Source: Chrysomallon squamiferum (taxonomy: Eukaryota > Mollusca > Gastropoda > Neomphalida > Peltospiridae). Taken from it: a DNA stretch of 64,000 nucleotides. Positions 39,093 through 50,745 of the stretch are shown one piece after another (position 1 is the stretch's first letter; the number at the start of each line of letters is the position of its first letter). The translations under genes were made by a program, and so were the position numbers. The stretch lies in NCBI GenBank assembly GCA_012295275.1, contig CM022677.1, forward strand, positions 2,995,290 through 3,059,289. Reading direction: 5' to 3'. The notes beneath the pieces are model-generated. The model made no database searches, was not told where the DNA came from, and saw only the letters and a list, made by a program, of their open reading frames with translations.

Positions 39093-40091
39093 AATAAATG
39101 TTTGTTTACCTAACTCAAATAAGTATATATATATATAAATTATGATTATGTCAGATTATTGCTAGTTGACAATAAATAGGGAAGACGTTCATCAATATAT
39201 ACATAATAAAAATAAAAACATACAAAGACTATGCTTTATTTTTTTCTTATTTTTTTAAAAATTATTTGAATGTGCCTTAGAAATTTCAGAAATATTTTCC
39301 ATTTTCATTATTGTTTTTAAATAAGATGCAATGTGTTTCATTTTGTAAATGTCAGGATTTAACAACAGTAAAGAACAAATGATTTTTTTATTAAAAATAT
39401 TTGTACTGCCACCCATTTATGTAACATAACCTGGCTATATTTTATTGTTGATCAAAAACTCCAAACATTGCTAAAATTATTTAAAGTACTGAATTTGACT
39501 AATCTTACAATATCTGTTAGAATAAAAAATGAAAATTTCAATCTGAAAGCTGGAGACATATTTACTATAACTCTTAAAAGCAAAGACTGTAAGGGACTTT
39601 TTGAATTACCTTGTTTGTTGTCATATGCATTTGTGAACTTTTTACCAGATTTCCTTGTGTCTGTATTAGGACTCCTGCTACTGTTGTTTAAGTAAACAAG
39701 TTTCTTTCTCCAGATGACTGCTGTTGTTGTTTAACAAAGTTTCTTTCTCCAGATGACTGCTACTGTTGTTTAAGTAAACAAGTTTCTTTCTCCAAACAAG
39801 TTGTTTAAGTAAACAAGTTTCTTTCTCCAGATGACTGCTACTGTTGTTGTTTAAGTAAACAAGTTTTTCTCCAGTTGACTGCTACTGTTGTTTAAGTAAA
39901 CAAGTTTCTTTCTCCAGATGACTGCTACTGTTGTTTAAGTAAACAAGTTTCTTTCTCCAGATGACTGCTAATGGTGTTTACACTTTAACAAAACATGAGG
40001 TGCTAGATTTTACACAAACAAACCAGCTTTAATTTTCATTCAGCTTAGAAACATATTAAATACCAATTTTTTTTTTTAAAGATTCATATTA

Positions 40092-40123
<32 letters not shown>

Positions 40124-40439
40124 CTAGATAACTGAGAGAAAATACAGATTATGAAAAATTTAAGACATTTCCATTTGCACATTTTTGAACTAATTTTTAG
40201 AATTTTTCCAAAATGTAAAAGGCAAATTATAAAATACTCAGAAAAATTACATTTATGTACATTTTTTTTATCTTTTTATTTTATTTTTATCGATTATAAA
40301 TTATTATTTCCTATTTTTAACAATTCCTTACTGAAATTATTCTATTATTCTTTCTAAAATGGGAAAGGCAAATTACAAAAACTTGCAGAAATGTCTAAAC
40401 AGAAATAAATGAATATTTAAGTTTTACTATCTAGACAGG
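37826..40439. repeat. Flank between A' and the inverted exon copy
   Basis: (ATT)n at 37855-37905; (AAT)n at 38641-38670; (GA)n at about 39017-39091. A tandem repeat of roughly 45 bp (TTTAAGTAAACAAGTTTCTT, CTCCAGATGACTGCTACTG) occurs about six times at 39690-39975. A 75-codon frame at 39468-39695 runs into this repeat. No gene recognised. Confidence 0.7.
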
Positions 40440-41334
40440 TTTTTAATATTAGAATTTTTTTTTTTTTTTTTATCAAAACAATTCTAATTAACTCTAATTA
40501 CATAATACTCAATTATATTTACACTGATTACCCCTGATTTAAACAAAATAAAGAAACAAAAATGGATTTCTTTTCTTTTTTTTATAAACAATTCTAGATT
40601 TCTTTTTTCTTTTCTATTCTATAAAAAATTCTTATTACTACTAATTACACAGTTTGTGAAATATGTACACAATGATTACCCCCAGCAAATCACTGCTTTT
40701 CCCTGATTTAAATAATATAAATAAAAACAATTTTTTCTTCTTTTTCTTTCTGTTTTTTTTTTTTAATTAAGAAATTCTAATTACTTCTAATAACATAATT
40801 ACCACAACCCGTAATTTTCCCTTGATTTAAATATATTAAAAAAATGGGACTTACAACATTTTTGACTGAAGTGCTGGCTAAGGCAGCTTGAATCTGTTGT
40901 CTAGAATCCTACAACAAAATATAATATTCATTAATAAACTAAACATAAAATAAAGTGCAAGTAGTATTTTTCTTGTCAGCTCTAACTGTATTTCACTGTC
41001 TTAGCAAGAATTTTAGTCCACATTTTTATTTTGTTCCATACAATTTTAATAATAAAAATTAGTTATTATTTTTTTTATATATATTCTTAATTTCAAACAG
41101 TTTAATATTATTCTTTAACTTTGCTATAAAAGGATTAAAAGAGCAATACATCTGTAAGAGAGACCACAAAAATATGTTTTAATATATTTGAAAACTTCTA
41201 TTAACTTGCTAAAATTTGATATTTACACTATTTCAGTCTTTTAGTCCAGTTTACAGTGACTGCCAGGAACATTAAATAAATAAACATTTTAAGCTTATAC
41301 AGCTGTTACATTAGACAGAGTGAAAATGGTCTTC

Positions 41335-43720
41335 TGAAGAGTCAATCAATAATGAGAGCTGCCCTGCTATTCTGAAATGATGATTTGTGGCAGCTCTTTG
41401 TTGTTGAAACTAATATAACATATCAGAGAAGCAAAACCCCTCACATTATTATTCAAAATCGTTTAGATCACTAACAGAGATAAAAGCATTTTTGGGCTTC
41501 AAGTAGTGATGTAAATGCTTATTCACAAGGACTGCTATGAACAATACTGGTGAAATAAGAAACATTTTCTTACAAATCACACCTGGATTTCCACAGATTT
41601 TTACAAGAGATAGATTTTTAGCAATATGGTCTATGCTACATAATGTAAATGTATTAGACCCGGAGCTAGACAAATCTGATAAGATTTACAAATCAAGGCT
41701 CATGTTCAATCACTTGTTGGAAAAATTCAGGCTGCATTATATACCAAGAAGCAATCTGTCACTTGACAAGGGAATGATTCCAACAAAAAACTCCCTATCT
41801 ATAAAACAGTATATCAAAGTATAAACTGACAATGTAGGGTATCAACACCTTCCTACTTTGTGACAGTGAGAATGGCTACATTTCAAATACAGAAGTATAT
41901 ACAGGTTGCAGGAATGATGCTGAAACCATTGAAAACCTTGGTGGACTGGAAACCTTGTTATTTGTATGTTGGAACTGTTTTGTGACCAGCATTACTGTGT
42001 GTTTACAGACAGACTCTACACTAGTGTATATTTGTGTGAGTTTTTGCTGGAAAAGAGAGGAATCTGCCTAGTGGGCATTGCACTTACAAATCGCAAACGT
42101 TTTCCAGAAAAACTGATCAAATCAAAAAGTCAAATCAGAAGGGCGCAGTTTGAACTATTGTTCAATATAATTGTAGCAGCAACTGTTTGTATGACAAAAA
42201 GCCAATTTATTGTGTAACTTCTGCATTTATAGCCCCCCCACCCAGTGCATGTACAAAGATATGATATAAAGAGCACAGAAGAAAAACTCTGCAATCAACT
42301 TGTAGGCAGTTATCACAGTCTATTACACAGACAAACACCTCCAAGATTCTGGACCTCATGAGTTGGAAAAAGCCTCCCCATGCAACATCAAACAGTAGGT
42401 GTGTAGTGTGTCTGTACACAGACAAACACCTCCAAGATTCTGGACCTCATGAGTTGGAAAGAGCCTCCCCATGCAACATCAAACAGTAGGTGTGTAGTGT
42501 GTCTGTACACAGACAAACACCTCCAAGATTCTGGACATCATGAGTTGGAAAAAGCCCCCCATGCAACATCAAACAGTAGGTGTGTAGTGTGTGTCTGTAC
42601 ACAGACAAACACCTCCAAGATTCTGGACCTCATGAGTTGGAAAAAGCCTCCCCATGCAACATCAAACAGTAGGTGTGTAGTGTGTCTGTACACAGACAAA
42701 CACCTCCAAGATTCTGGACATCATGAGTTGGAAAGAGCCTCCCCATGCAACATCAAATAGTAGGTGTGTAGTGTGTCTGTACACAGACAAACACCTCCAA
42801 GATTCTGGACCTCATGAGTTGGAAAGAGCCTCCCCATGCAACATCAAACAGTAGGTGTGTAGTGTGTCTGTACACAGACAAACACCTCCAAGATTCTGGA
42901 CCTCATGAGCTGGAAAGAGCCTCCCCATGCAACATCAAACAGTAGGTGTGTAGTGTGTCTGTACACAGACAAACACCTCCAAGATTCTGGACCTCATGAG
43001 TTGGAAAGAGCCTCCCCATGCAACATCAAACAGTAGGTGTGTAGTGTGTCTGTACACAGACAAACACCTCCAAGTTTCTGGACCTCTAAGTTGGAAAGAT
43101 CAAACAGTAGGTGTGTAGTGTGTCTGGAAAACCACAACAAGGCCAGACAACAAAATCCCAGTGCTGCCTATAAGGACTTTCTCAAAAAGTCGAAAACAGT
43201 TTTTAGGTAACTTAGAAAATGTATACAAGATAAATATATGAGACATCCAAATATGATTTCATGTAATAATTTGTTTAACAGCCAAAATATATTTGTATTA
43301 AAAAAGCTGTGTTTGTTAATAAGAAATATATGTGAGAGAGTATGTCCTCCACGTTAAACTTCTACATATGTGCATTTTGATTTTGTTATTATATGTCTGT
43401 AATACATTCTTCTCTGTACTGTAATCTACAGTTTATGAGAATAAAGTCACTGTACAACTGAGTCTCATCTCCTATAAAAACACACATTATATTTGTCCTC
43501 ACTTTTATTTGTAGAATTCCCTGGTTATTAATTATTACTCCTTTTTTTATTTATAAATAAATAAATAAATAAATAAAATTAATAAAGTAAAAACACACAG
43601 AAAAGTAAAAAGAACCTTAAAATCACAGTGTGATCTCTTGTTTTTATAATTGCTGAGTCATGTCATGAGTTGTCTTAATAATTATTCCTTATTGTATTAT
43701 ATTTTCATGTAGGCTGTTCA
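41335..43720 (+). mobile_element. piggyBac element remnant inside the pseudogene intron
   Basis: Intron homology to 24042-24973 is interrupted from about 41335 to 43720. Inside, the plus strand encodes piggyBac-type transposase pieces (DDE_Tnp_1_7 family). 41537-41824 has FTRDRF, DKIYKSRLMFNHLLEKF, NLSLDKGMIP (a catalytic Asp) and SIKQYIKV. 41966-42217 has FTDRLYTSVYL (the second Asp). 43105-43211 has SRCVVCLENHNK, recalling the Cys-rich C-terminus. Stops at 41822 and after 42217 and several shifts make it inactive. I could not define the terminal inverted repeats or TTAA duplications. Confidence 0.75.
42328..43110 (+). repeat. 91-bp minisatellite within the piggyBac 3' coding end
   Basis: About nine copies of a 91-bp unit (CAGACAAACACCTCCAAGAT ... 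CATGAGTTGGAAAGAGCCTC ... AGTAGGTGTGTAGTGTGTCT) at intervals of about 91 bp from 42328 to 43056. Each unit contains AGTAGGTGTGTAGTGTGT, which in one frame reads SRCVVC, the same hexapeptide that starts the final transposase segment at 43105. The unit is not a multiple of three, so the frame cycles; small indels keep 42449-42760 open by chance. Confidence 0.9.
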
Positions 43721-43880
43721 ATTAAGAGAAAATATTTTGCATAGAATCTTGTGAAAGACTGAAGAAATATTTAAAACTGAAATGAACTGGAAAGGTTTAC
43801 AATGAATAATGTATTTAAATACCTGCTGGACAGCACCAAATACTTCAACTCTACAGGAGACTCAAGCTGCTTCAATTCCT

Positions 43881-44350
43881 ATAAATATATTTGATGAAAG
43901 ATGTGAATGTCATTCAGCAAATACTGACATTTCCTTGTTATAAAACAATTCAACTAATTAAGTCAGCATGAATAAATATAATTATATTAAACTAAACATT
44001 GAAATATAACCATTTTTAAATATTTTGTTTTGTATTCTAATGATATTTAATGATGCAGTTACCAATTCAAATTATTTACTGAAAGAAAACCTAAAGCTAG
44101 ACAGATAACGATTATGTCTAAAATAAAGATGAATTAAAGGTAAAGTAGAATTTTTCATTCAGAAGTACTTTCAACAAAATTAACATAGATCTGTTTTTGT
44201 TTATGAACTGATTTCACACACACCTCAATATCATTCCTTAAACCATTTAGTCAAATGTTTGGGAGTTAAAAACGAAACTGTTTTGATTACTCCTAGTACA
44301 AATGTAAGCTAAAAAGAAATAAAACAATGCTAATGGAAGTTACTAAGTCA
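43881..44350. other. AT-rich flank, nothing recognised
   Basis: Unique AT-rich sequence on the upstream side of the inverted exon copy. Confidence 0.5.
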
Positions 44351-44625
44351 CCTGCTGCTCAATTTCCAGGCTTTTGTCTTTGCCAATATCTTCTGCAAAG
44401 TGGTTTCATTTTAATGTTTTTCTTTGGCTGGTTTTAGCAGTTCAAGTTTTTCAAGTTTGTTTTTCCTGACATTTGACTGCTGAGATTGGTGACCTGGTGT
44501 AAGACTCTCCAACTTAAGAATTGTTGATGAGGTCAGCTTCAATGTCCAGGACACCAAAATTGAGCTCTTCATCAGCAGACCTTTCAACAGATCTGAGTCA
44601 GAGTCACACTGGTGGGTGACTGCCT
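44351..44625 (-). pseudogene. Coding-like block with shifts, upstream of the inverted exons
   Basis: On the minus strand, pieces read SVERSADEELNFGVLDIEAD, then in another frame ESLTPGHQSQQSNVRKNKLE, then in a third HFAEDIGKDKSLEIEQQ before a GTGACT donor. Charged and Ser/Gln-rich composition with an exon-like end suggests decayed upstream exons of the same coiled-coil gene. Frames break at least twice. I see no equivalent in spacer B, so it may also be unrelated. Confidence 0.3.
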
Positions 44626-45360
44626 AGTTTGAGTAAATAAATAAATAAAATACAGTAAAAAATATAAAATAAATAAAATACTGCTACTACATTTACTGCA
44701 TCATCACATGCTACTTTTATTACCATCATTACTATAACTAATATTTCCTGTTATTCCTTATTCAGGTAGGGTTACTGTTATTTTTTCACTATTAGTCCTA
44801 TGCTTGATTCTTTATACTAATATCAGTATAATTACTACAACAACAACAACTATGACTACTGTTACTACTACTATTGCTGCTGTTACACTACTCTTCTTGT
44901 TACATTTATCATTTCTCTAAAAACAACTACTATTAGTACTGCTACTACTACTACTACTACTACCACCACTACTGTTTACCAGGATGTCCTCCAGGTGCTG
45001 TCAGTTTAATCAGGCAGCTGTCTGCAACTGAAGGGAGACAATTCAAGATGATTCAGTTTTCTCCCCTTACTTCTTGACAGTGAGACCTTGAAATTAATTA
45101 AGTTTATATAAATAATTTAAAAAGAAATCAACAGAACAACAGCATTAACAAGAATAAACCCTTTTACTTAGTATTCCTTATTTTTTCTTATTTTTACCAT
45201 TGGATTAGCTTAGGTTAGAGTTAGGGTAAGGACTAGTGTTAGGACTAGTGTTAGGGTTAGGACGAGGGTGAGGATTAGGTTTAGGCTATTTATTTATTTA
45301 TTATTGATTATTTTTTATTATTTTTATTGTTCTATTTTTTAAAATTAATTTATTTATTAC
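44626..45360. repeat. ACT/TAC-rich tract and short unique sequence
   Basis: Imperfect ACTACT/GCTACT runs at about 44660-44980. A short exon-like piece on the minus strand near 45050-44990 has TCAG before it and GTAAAC after it (one open frame, about 16 codons). A TTAGGGTTAGG-like stretch at 45215-45280 is degenerate. Confidence 0.4.
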
Positions 45361-45497
45361 CAATGGCAGGAGCCACCTTTGTGAAAAGTTCTTCCATTTC
45401 ATTTTCTTGTAAGTTTTTCTTCTGGTTGTTAAGATACAACGTTGTCAGTGGTGATGACTTCCCAACAACTGATAACACTGACAACAGTCTCTCCTTC
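45361..45497 (-). CDS. Clean exon-like segment on the minus strand
   Basis: A TATCAG acceptor lies before 45497 and a GTAATA donor after 45361. The interior is open and protein-like: KERLLSVLSVVGKSSPLTT, then YLNNQKKNLQENEMEELFTK, then VAPAI. It lies upstream, in the same orientation, of the decayed IRAG-like exons at 40.9-43.9 kb and could be an earlier exon of that gene. I did not find it in spacer B. Product unknown. Confidence 0.4.
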
Positions 45498-45750
45498 CCT
45501 GATAGGAAAAAATATTAATAAAAAAATGTTTAAAAAACTAGAATTTAAAATTTAAAATGTTAGGAAGCAGGAACTGTTCCTACTACACCTCTATTAAAAC
45601 TACATAGCTACTATTATTATTAATACTACTACTGCTACTATCACTAAACTAGTTATTACTACTACTGCTGCTGCTACTACCTACTACAACTACAGCTATG
45701 ATAACTCATTACTACATTAGCTTTTATTATCACTATCCTACTATGTTAGC

Positions 45751-45784
<34 letters not shown>

Positions 45785-46219
45785 GTGAGGGACTGAACTA
45801 AAAGCACAATTTAAAGATACATCAACACCATTAACATGTTTGAGGTTTATTTCTGGTTGTTTAGATGTAAAGTACTTGGGAAATTCCTCCAAGACACCTG
45901 GGATGTTAATATAGAGTAAACACTGACACTGGTGCTTTCTTAAGGAACCCAGGACAGTAATGGTCTGCTAGTATTGGTCAGTGGTGTGAAATGTTATCTG
46001 TGTGACTGTGGTGAAAGAGAGTTCAAGAGAGTAGAGAGAATATCTGGCAAGGGAGAAAGATGTTTGAGACAATTCTCTGCATTGTGATTACTATACTTGT
46101 ATAAGATTATATTGTTATTTATATGATGAAGTATAAATAGGCAGAGGAAATAAAGATGTAATTGAAAAGGAACTTGTGTTGTTTTTGTGTGAGGTCCTGT
46201 AAGCACCCGGCCACAAACA

Positions 46220-46303
46220 AGATTGTCAGTTGTTTAAGTTTACAGACAAATATAAACTTATAAACATAAATGATTTAATTTCATTTTATTTTATTTATTT
46301 TAA

Positions 46304-46342
<39 letters not shown>

Positions 46343-46589
46343 TTTATTTTATTATTTTATTTTTTTATTTTATTTTATTACATTTTAATGTATTTTTTAT
46401 TTTATTTTATTTCATTTCATTTTATTACATTTTAATTCATGTCTTATTTTTATTTTTATTTCACACCGTTTCATTTCTTTTCACATCACAGTCTGGGTAA
46501 TAAAAATTACAACACTCATGTCAAATATAAACTCATTTTGACTAAAATAAAAAAAAAGATTTACTGCAGAGAGAAATATTCTATACAGA

Positions 46590-46637
<48 letters not shown>

Positions 46638-46682
46638 TATATCTTGACACGATTACAATATAAATTGAGAAAAATATTATTA

Positions 46683-46767
<85 letters not shown>

Positions 46768-46795
46768 ACACATCCATTCATTGTAGAATGCAGAT

Positions 46796-46829
<34 letters not shown>

Positions 46830-49400
46830 GCACACACACACGAACACACATACATATGGTATGTTTATTTATTTTTTTTTTTTTTTGTTTGTTTGTTTTT
46901 TTTTGTAAGGGAGTTATTGTTTTGGGGGTTTTGGGGTTGTTTTTATATAATGATGATATGAAAGAGGAAACATTAAACCACCAGCACACACCAAATACAA
47001 ATATTTTTTTTTTTTTTTTTTTAATGTGTTGTGTTGTGTTGTGTTGTGTTGTGTTGTGTTGTGTTCTGATGTCTTGTAATGTGTTTGTGTCTTGTAATTT
47101 ATGGTGTTTATTTTACTTTAATTTTTTATTTTATTTTATTTTATTTATTTATCTATTATTTATTTTTTTTTATTTTATTATATTTGTTTATTTCATATTA
47201 TTATATTTTATTTATTTATTTATTTACTTATTTATTATTTTATTTGTTTTTTATTTTATTTTAATATAGTTTATTTATTCATTTTCTTATTTATTTACTT
47301 ACTCTTCTTTATTTATTTATTTCTTTATTTATTTATTTATATGTTATTTAGTGAGTGATGTTTCTATTGTTCAAGGTAATACTAATCTGTCTGCAAAAGA
47401 AGAGAAATACACAAAAACAGTGAACACTTCAATATGTCGATGAATTTCTGAAAAGAAGATAAATATGGAAAAGCAGTGAACATTTCAATATGTCAGTGAA
47501 TTTCTGAAAAGAAGATAAATATGGAAAAGCAATTTACATTTCAATATGTCAATGAATTTCTGAAAAGAAGATACATATGGAAAAGCAATTTACATTTCAA
47601 TATTTGCATTTCCAAAAGAAAATGAACCCAGAAATAAATTGTATGAATTCATTATTTAGATGAATGTGTGAAAAGAGAAAAATATAAAAAAATGAATGGG
47701 AAAAAATAAATAATTGTTACAAAGCAATGTACATTTTAATATATCGACACATTTCAAGAAAAAGATAAGTAAGAATGGAGGTAAAATACATTTCATTATT
47801 TGTATTTATTTCTATAAAATTAAAAAGAATGAAAGAAAGAAAAAAGGAAAGAAAAGATATATGTGGGGACAATAATGTATACTGTAATACAAAATGTACA
47901 TTTCTACAACAAAACAAACATGAAAAGAAAAATGTACATTTCAAAATACAGATCACATTTAGATACATTCATAAAAAAAAAAGTAATAAGTAATAGTGAA
48001 AAAAAAAAAATAACGTGATGTCATAATTTTATAAATAAATAAATAAATATATATATATATATATACTTTTCTCTTTTTCTTTTTTTTATTTGTGGAGTCT
48101 TTTGTGAGGTTTGTTATGGTTAAACAACAGGAAAATTAGAGAATAAAATATATTAAAATTTGATTCATTAACGGAAATAGCCGGAATACGAAATTAAGTT
48201 AAATGAAATAATAATAACATTATGAAAAATAATTAATTACATATTAATCTGTACTATTTATAACACAGAATCAGGAGAAAAAAAGCTAAAATCGTTTGCA
48301 TTTTGTTTTTTGTTAAACTAATAGTAATGCTCATTGTTCTGTGAGGTTAGAACGGGAAAATAAGTCAAAATAAAAGTTTTAGAAAAAATAAAATTTTATC
48401 GCTAAAAGTCTGCATGTTTTGTTTACAGAAGTTTATACTATGTGAGTTAGATTGGGAAAAAAATGTAATAAACTCCTCCACACAGAAGATATTGCTGTAG
48501 GTTAAACGTTAAAAATGGCGCCAGCATTCACCTAATTACCAGCATCGCACTACGAAGTTATGGTCAAAATAATGATGTCACAACGATCAACATCATCAGC
48601 AGCAGCACCATAAAGACATCCCTTATCAAATCATCTCGCAGTAAACTGCATCATCATCATCAGGGTCGTCATCGTTGTCGTCTTTACAGTTGTAGTTGAT
48701 GTTATTACAAGCAGTGGTGACTGTTATTCACTGTCAGTGTAACGTGTGTGAATTATCTCTGTTTATCAGCGCGTCTGTGTGTCTGTGTGTGTGTGTGTCT
48801 GTCTGTGTGTCTGTCTGTCTGTGTGTGTGTCTGTCTGAGTGTCTCTGAATGTTTATCTAGATGTCTAGATGTGACAGACATTTTAATTACTGTGTAATAT
48901 AGCTTTTAATTTTTCCATCAATCTCTCGCTCTCATACCTCTGTAATTAACATTCTTTCTTTCTGTCTTCCTCTCTGTTTATACAACTATTTTTCCTTTCA
49001 TGATCATTTTATTGGGGTTTCTTTCTTTGTTTCTCTGTCTCCTTCTCTCTCTTTCTTTGTTTCTGTGTATCTCTCTTTCTCTCTCTTTTTTTTTTCCTTC
49101 CTTTCTCTGTCTTTCTGTCTCTCTTATTCTTTTTTTATATCTATCAATCTATAAATCTATCTCACTTTTTCTTTTTTCCATTTTATCTCTCTCTCTTTCT
49201 TTCTAACTACTTGTCCATACTTCATCTAATTTTGTATCTCTCCTTTTTTCTATCTTTCTTAATTCGATTCTTTTTTTTTTCTTTTTTTTTGTGATTATTA
49301 TAAAGATAAATATGAGATTGAGGGGGGGGGAAATGATACAGAAGAAAAATTAAGCAAATTCAAAATGCAGAAAAAAACAGAAAAGAAAAAAAAAAAGGAC
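46220..49400. repeat. Low-complexity block with local tandem repeats
   Basis: (ATT)n at 46304-46342; (AC)n at 46589-46635; (AG)n at about 46685-46764; (AC)n at 46798-46826; (GTGTT)n at about 47028-47064; TTTA-rich sequence at 47110-47340. A ~57-bp unit (AATTTCTGAAAAGAAGATAA, ATATGGAAAAGCA) occurs about four times at 47410-47625. CTTT-rich sequence lies at 49000-49290. No gene recognised. AAAATGGCGCC at 48512-48522 is an isolated GC-rich motif. Confidence 0.8.
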
Positions 49401-49419
49401 AAAAAGAAAATTAAATATC

Positions 49420-49879
49420 TTGACACAGAAATTCTTCCTTTTAAACGTTTGTAACAAGAATTCGCTACTAAGTCCTGTGGATTGCCGCCAAAACCATTCC
49501 GCAGACAAAGTCATGACAACAGGACCAACACGAATAATCAACACGAAGATGGTCTATCTTGATTCGCCGAAGCGTTTTCCTACAGTAATTTCTTACAAAT
49601 CCATTCATTTCAGCAGCGTTATTAACCTTTTAACTCAATACTAACGTTAAGCCGCCCTTAGAATTGGTTAAAGAATTCAATTTAGTCAAGCAGTTAATTT
49701 CTCTGACCAAGGACGAAGGGCCAAGCAAATTGTCCATCTTGTTCCGGACAATTTCAAAGCATCCTCCGGATAAATCACAAGTGTCGGCATCAGATAAAGT
49801 CATTTCTCAAAAGAAACACGGACAAAAACAGAACAGCTCGGTAAAGAAAGTGAAATATGTGATTTTTTGTTTTCTTTAA
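49420..49879 (+). pseudogene. Coding-like block in two frames, unidentified
   Basis: Two adjacent open frames look like one protein split by a shift. 49420-49644 contains CNKNSLLSPVDCRQNHSADK and SPKRFPTVISYKSIHFSS. 49664-49879 contains PLELVKEFNLVKQLISLTKD and SILFRTISKHPPDKSQVSAS, ending in a basic stretch and TAA at 49877. The second frame continues upstream to about 49650. Composition is less AT-rich and less repetitive than the surroundings. I do not recognise a domain. Confidence 0.35.
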
Positions 49880-50438
49880 ACAAATAATAAAATGATAAAA
49901 AAAAAAGTGTGATTTGTGGTGAAGATTATGGTTGTGTAATAAAAGTGGAGGATTTTCTTTCTTTTTTAATTTGTTTTTAGCATATTTTCTCTTATTTATT
50001 TATTTTTAATTATTAATTTCCCAAACTGACACACTAAACAATGTTATTAATAGGAATAAAAAAGAATAAATAAATGAATATATAATATACTGATAAATGA
50101 AAAATAATTAAATGAAATATATTTAAGTAAATGCAATAATTTCATATAAAATAAAATTAATAATCTGTAAATGTAATGTCAAAAGTTATGTACTATATTT
50201 TAAGAGTTGTAAAATAAAGTAAAATAAACAGAGAATAAATAAAAATACAATTTGAAAACATAAATAAACAAAATACCTATATAATGTTTTAAATTATACT
50301 GTACAGAAATTATAAAATATAGAATAAAATGTTCTGATAAACAAACTAATCTAAATAGTAATAATAAATCTTTAAGTATAAATGCTTTTAATGAACAAAT
50401 GAATAAAAAATAAACTAAACTAAATGACTTTGTGTAAG

Positions 50439-50443
<5 letters not shown>

Positions 50444-50492
<49 letters not shown>
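50444..50492. repeat. (CT)n microsatellite
   Basis: About 24 CT units in otherwise AT-rich non-coding sequence (49880-50580). Confidence 0.9.
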
Positions 50493-50493
<1 letters not shown>

Positions 50494-50587
50494 AAAAAAC
50501 ATTTTCTGTAAAATTTACAACAAACAAGATAATTAAGTGAAAGACAAAAACAAACTACTAAGTACCTTTTTTAATTATTTAATATTT

Positions 50588-50745
50588 TCGAACCTAGAAT
50601 CAATCATTATGTGTTATAATTACTGGTCTGTTATCAGCACAACGCTTTCACTGATAAATAATCATCTCGAACCTAGAATCAATCATTATGTGTTATAATT
50701 ACTGGTCTGTTATCAGCACAACGCTTTCATCGATAAATAATCATC
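50588..50745 (+). repeat. 79-bp direct duplication
   Basis: TCGAACCTAGAATCAATCAT starts at 50588 and again at 50667. The two 79-bp copies differ at about one base (CACTG against CATCG), so the duplication is recent. Confidence 0.9.

Larger units (their letters stand above)
40440..43880 (-). pseudogene. Decayed inverted copy of the IRAG-like 3' exons
   Basis: On the minus strand, exon remnant 43880-43823 matches the end of exon 23910-24041. It reads ..GAAGCAGCTTGAGTC.., where the plus copy has CGA, giving an in-frame TGA. Exon 40908-40855 matches the start of 24974-25141 (DSRQQIQAALASTSVKNV), then leaves homology at GTAAGT, so the Ser-rich tail is gone. The 118-131-bp repeats follow (40440-40850), as in the plus copy. 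The intron also aligns at its edges but is enlarged by a piggyBac remnant. Homology is lower than between arms A and A', so this duplication is older. Confidence 0.7.

Noticed and set aside
42328-43110. CRISPR-like regular array
   Set aside because: It is a simple head-to-tail 91-bp tandem repeat with no unique spacers, in a eukaryotic mobile element.
45215-45280. TTAGGG-like stretch as interstitial telomere repeat
   Set aside because: The motif is irregular (TTAGGTTAGAG, GTTAGGACTAG) and short; it is not a true TTAGGG run.
45784-46217. Possible solo LTR (TGTGAGGG ... CACAAACA, with AATAAA at 46149)
   Set aside because: No matching target-site duplication and no second copy in the window; the ends are too weak to call.
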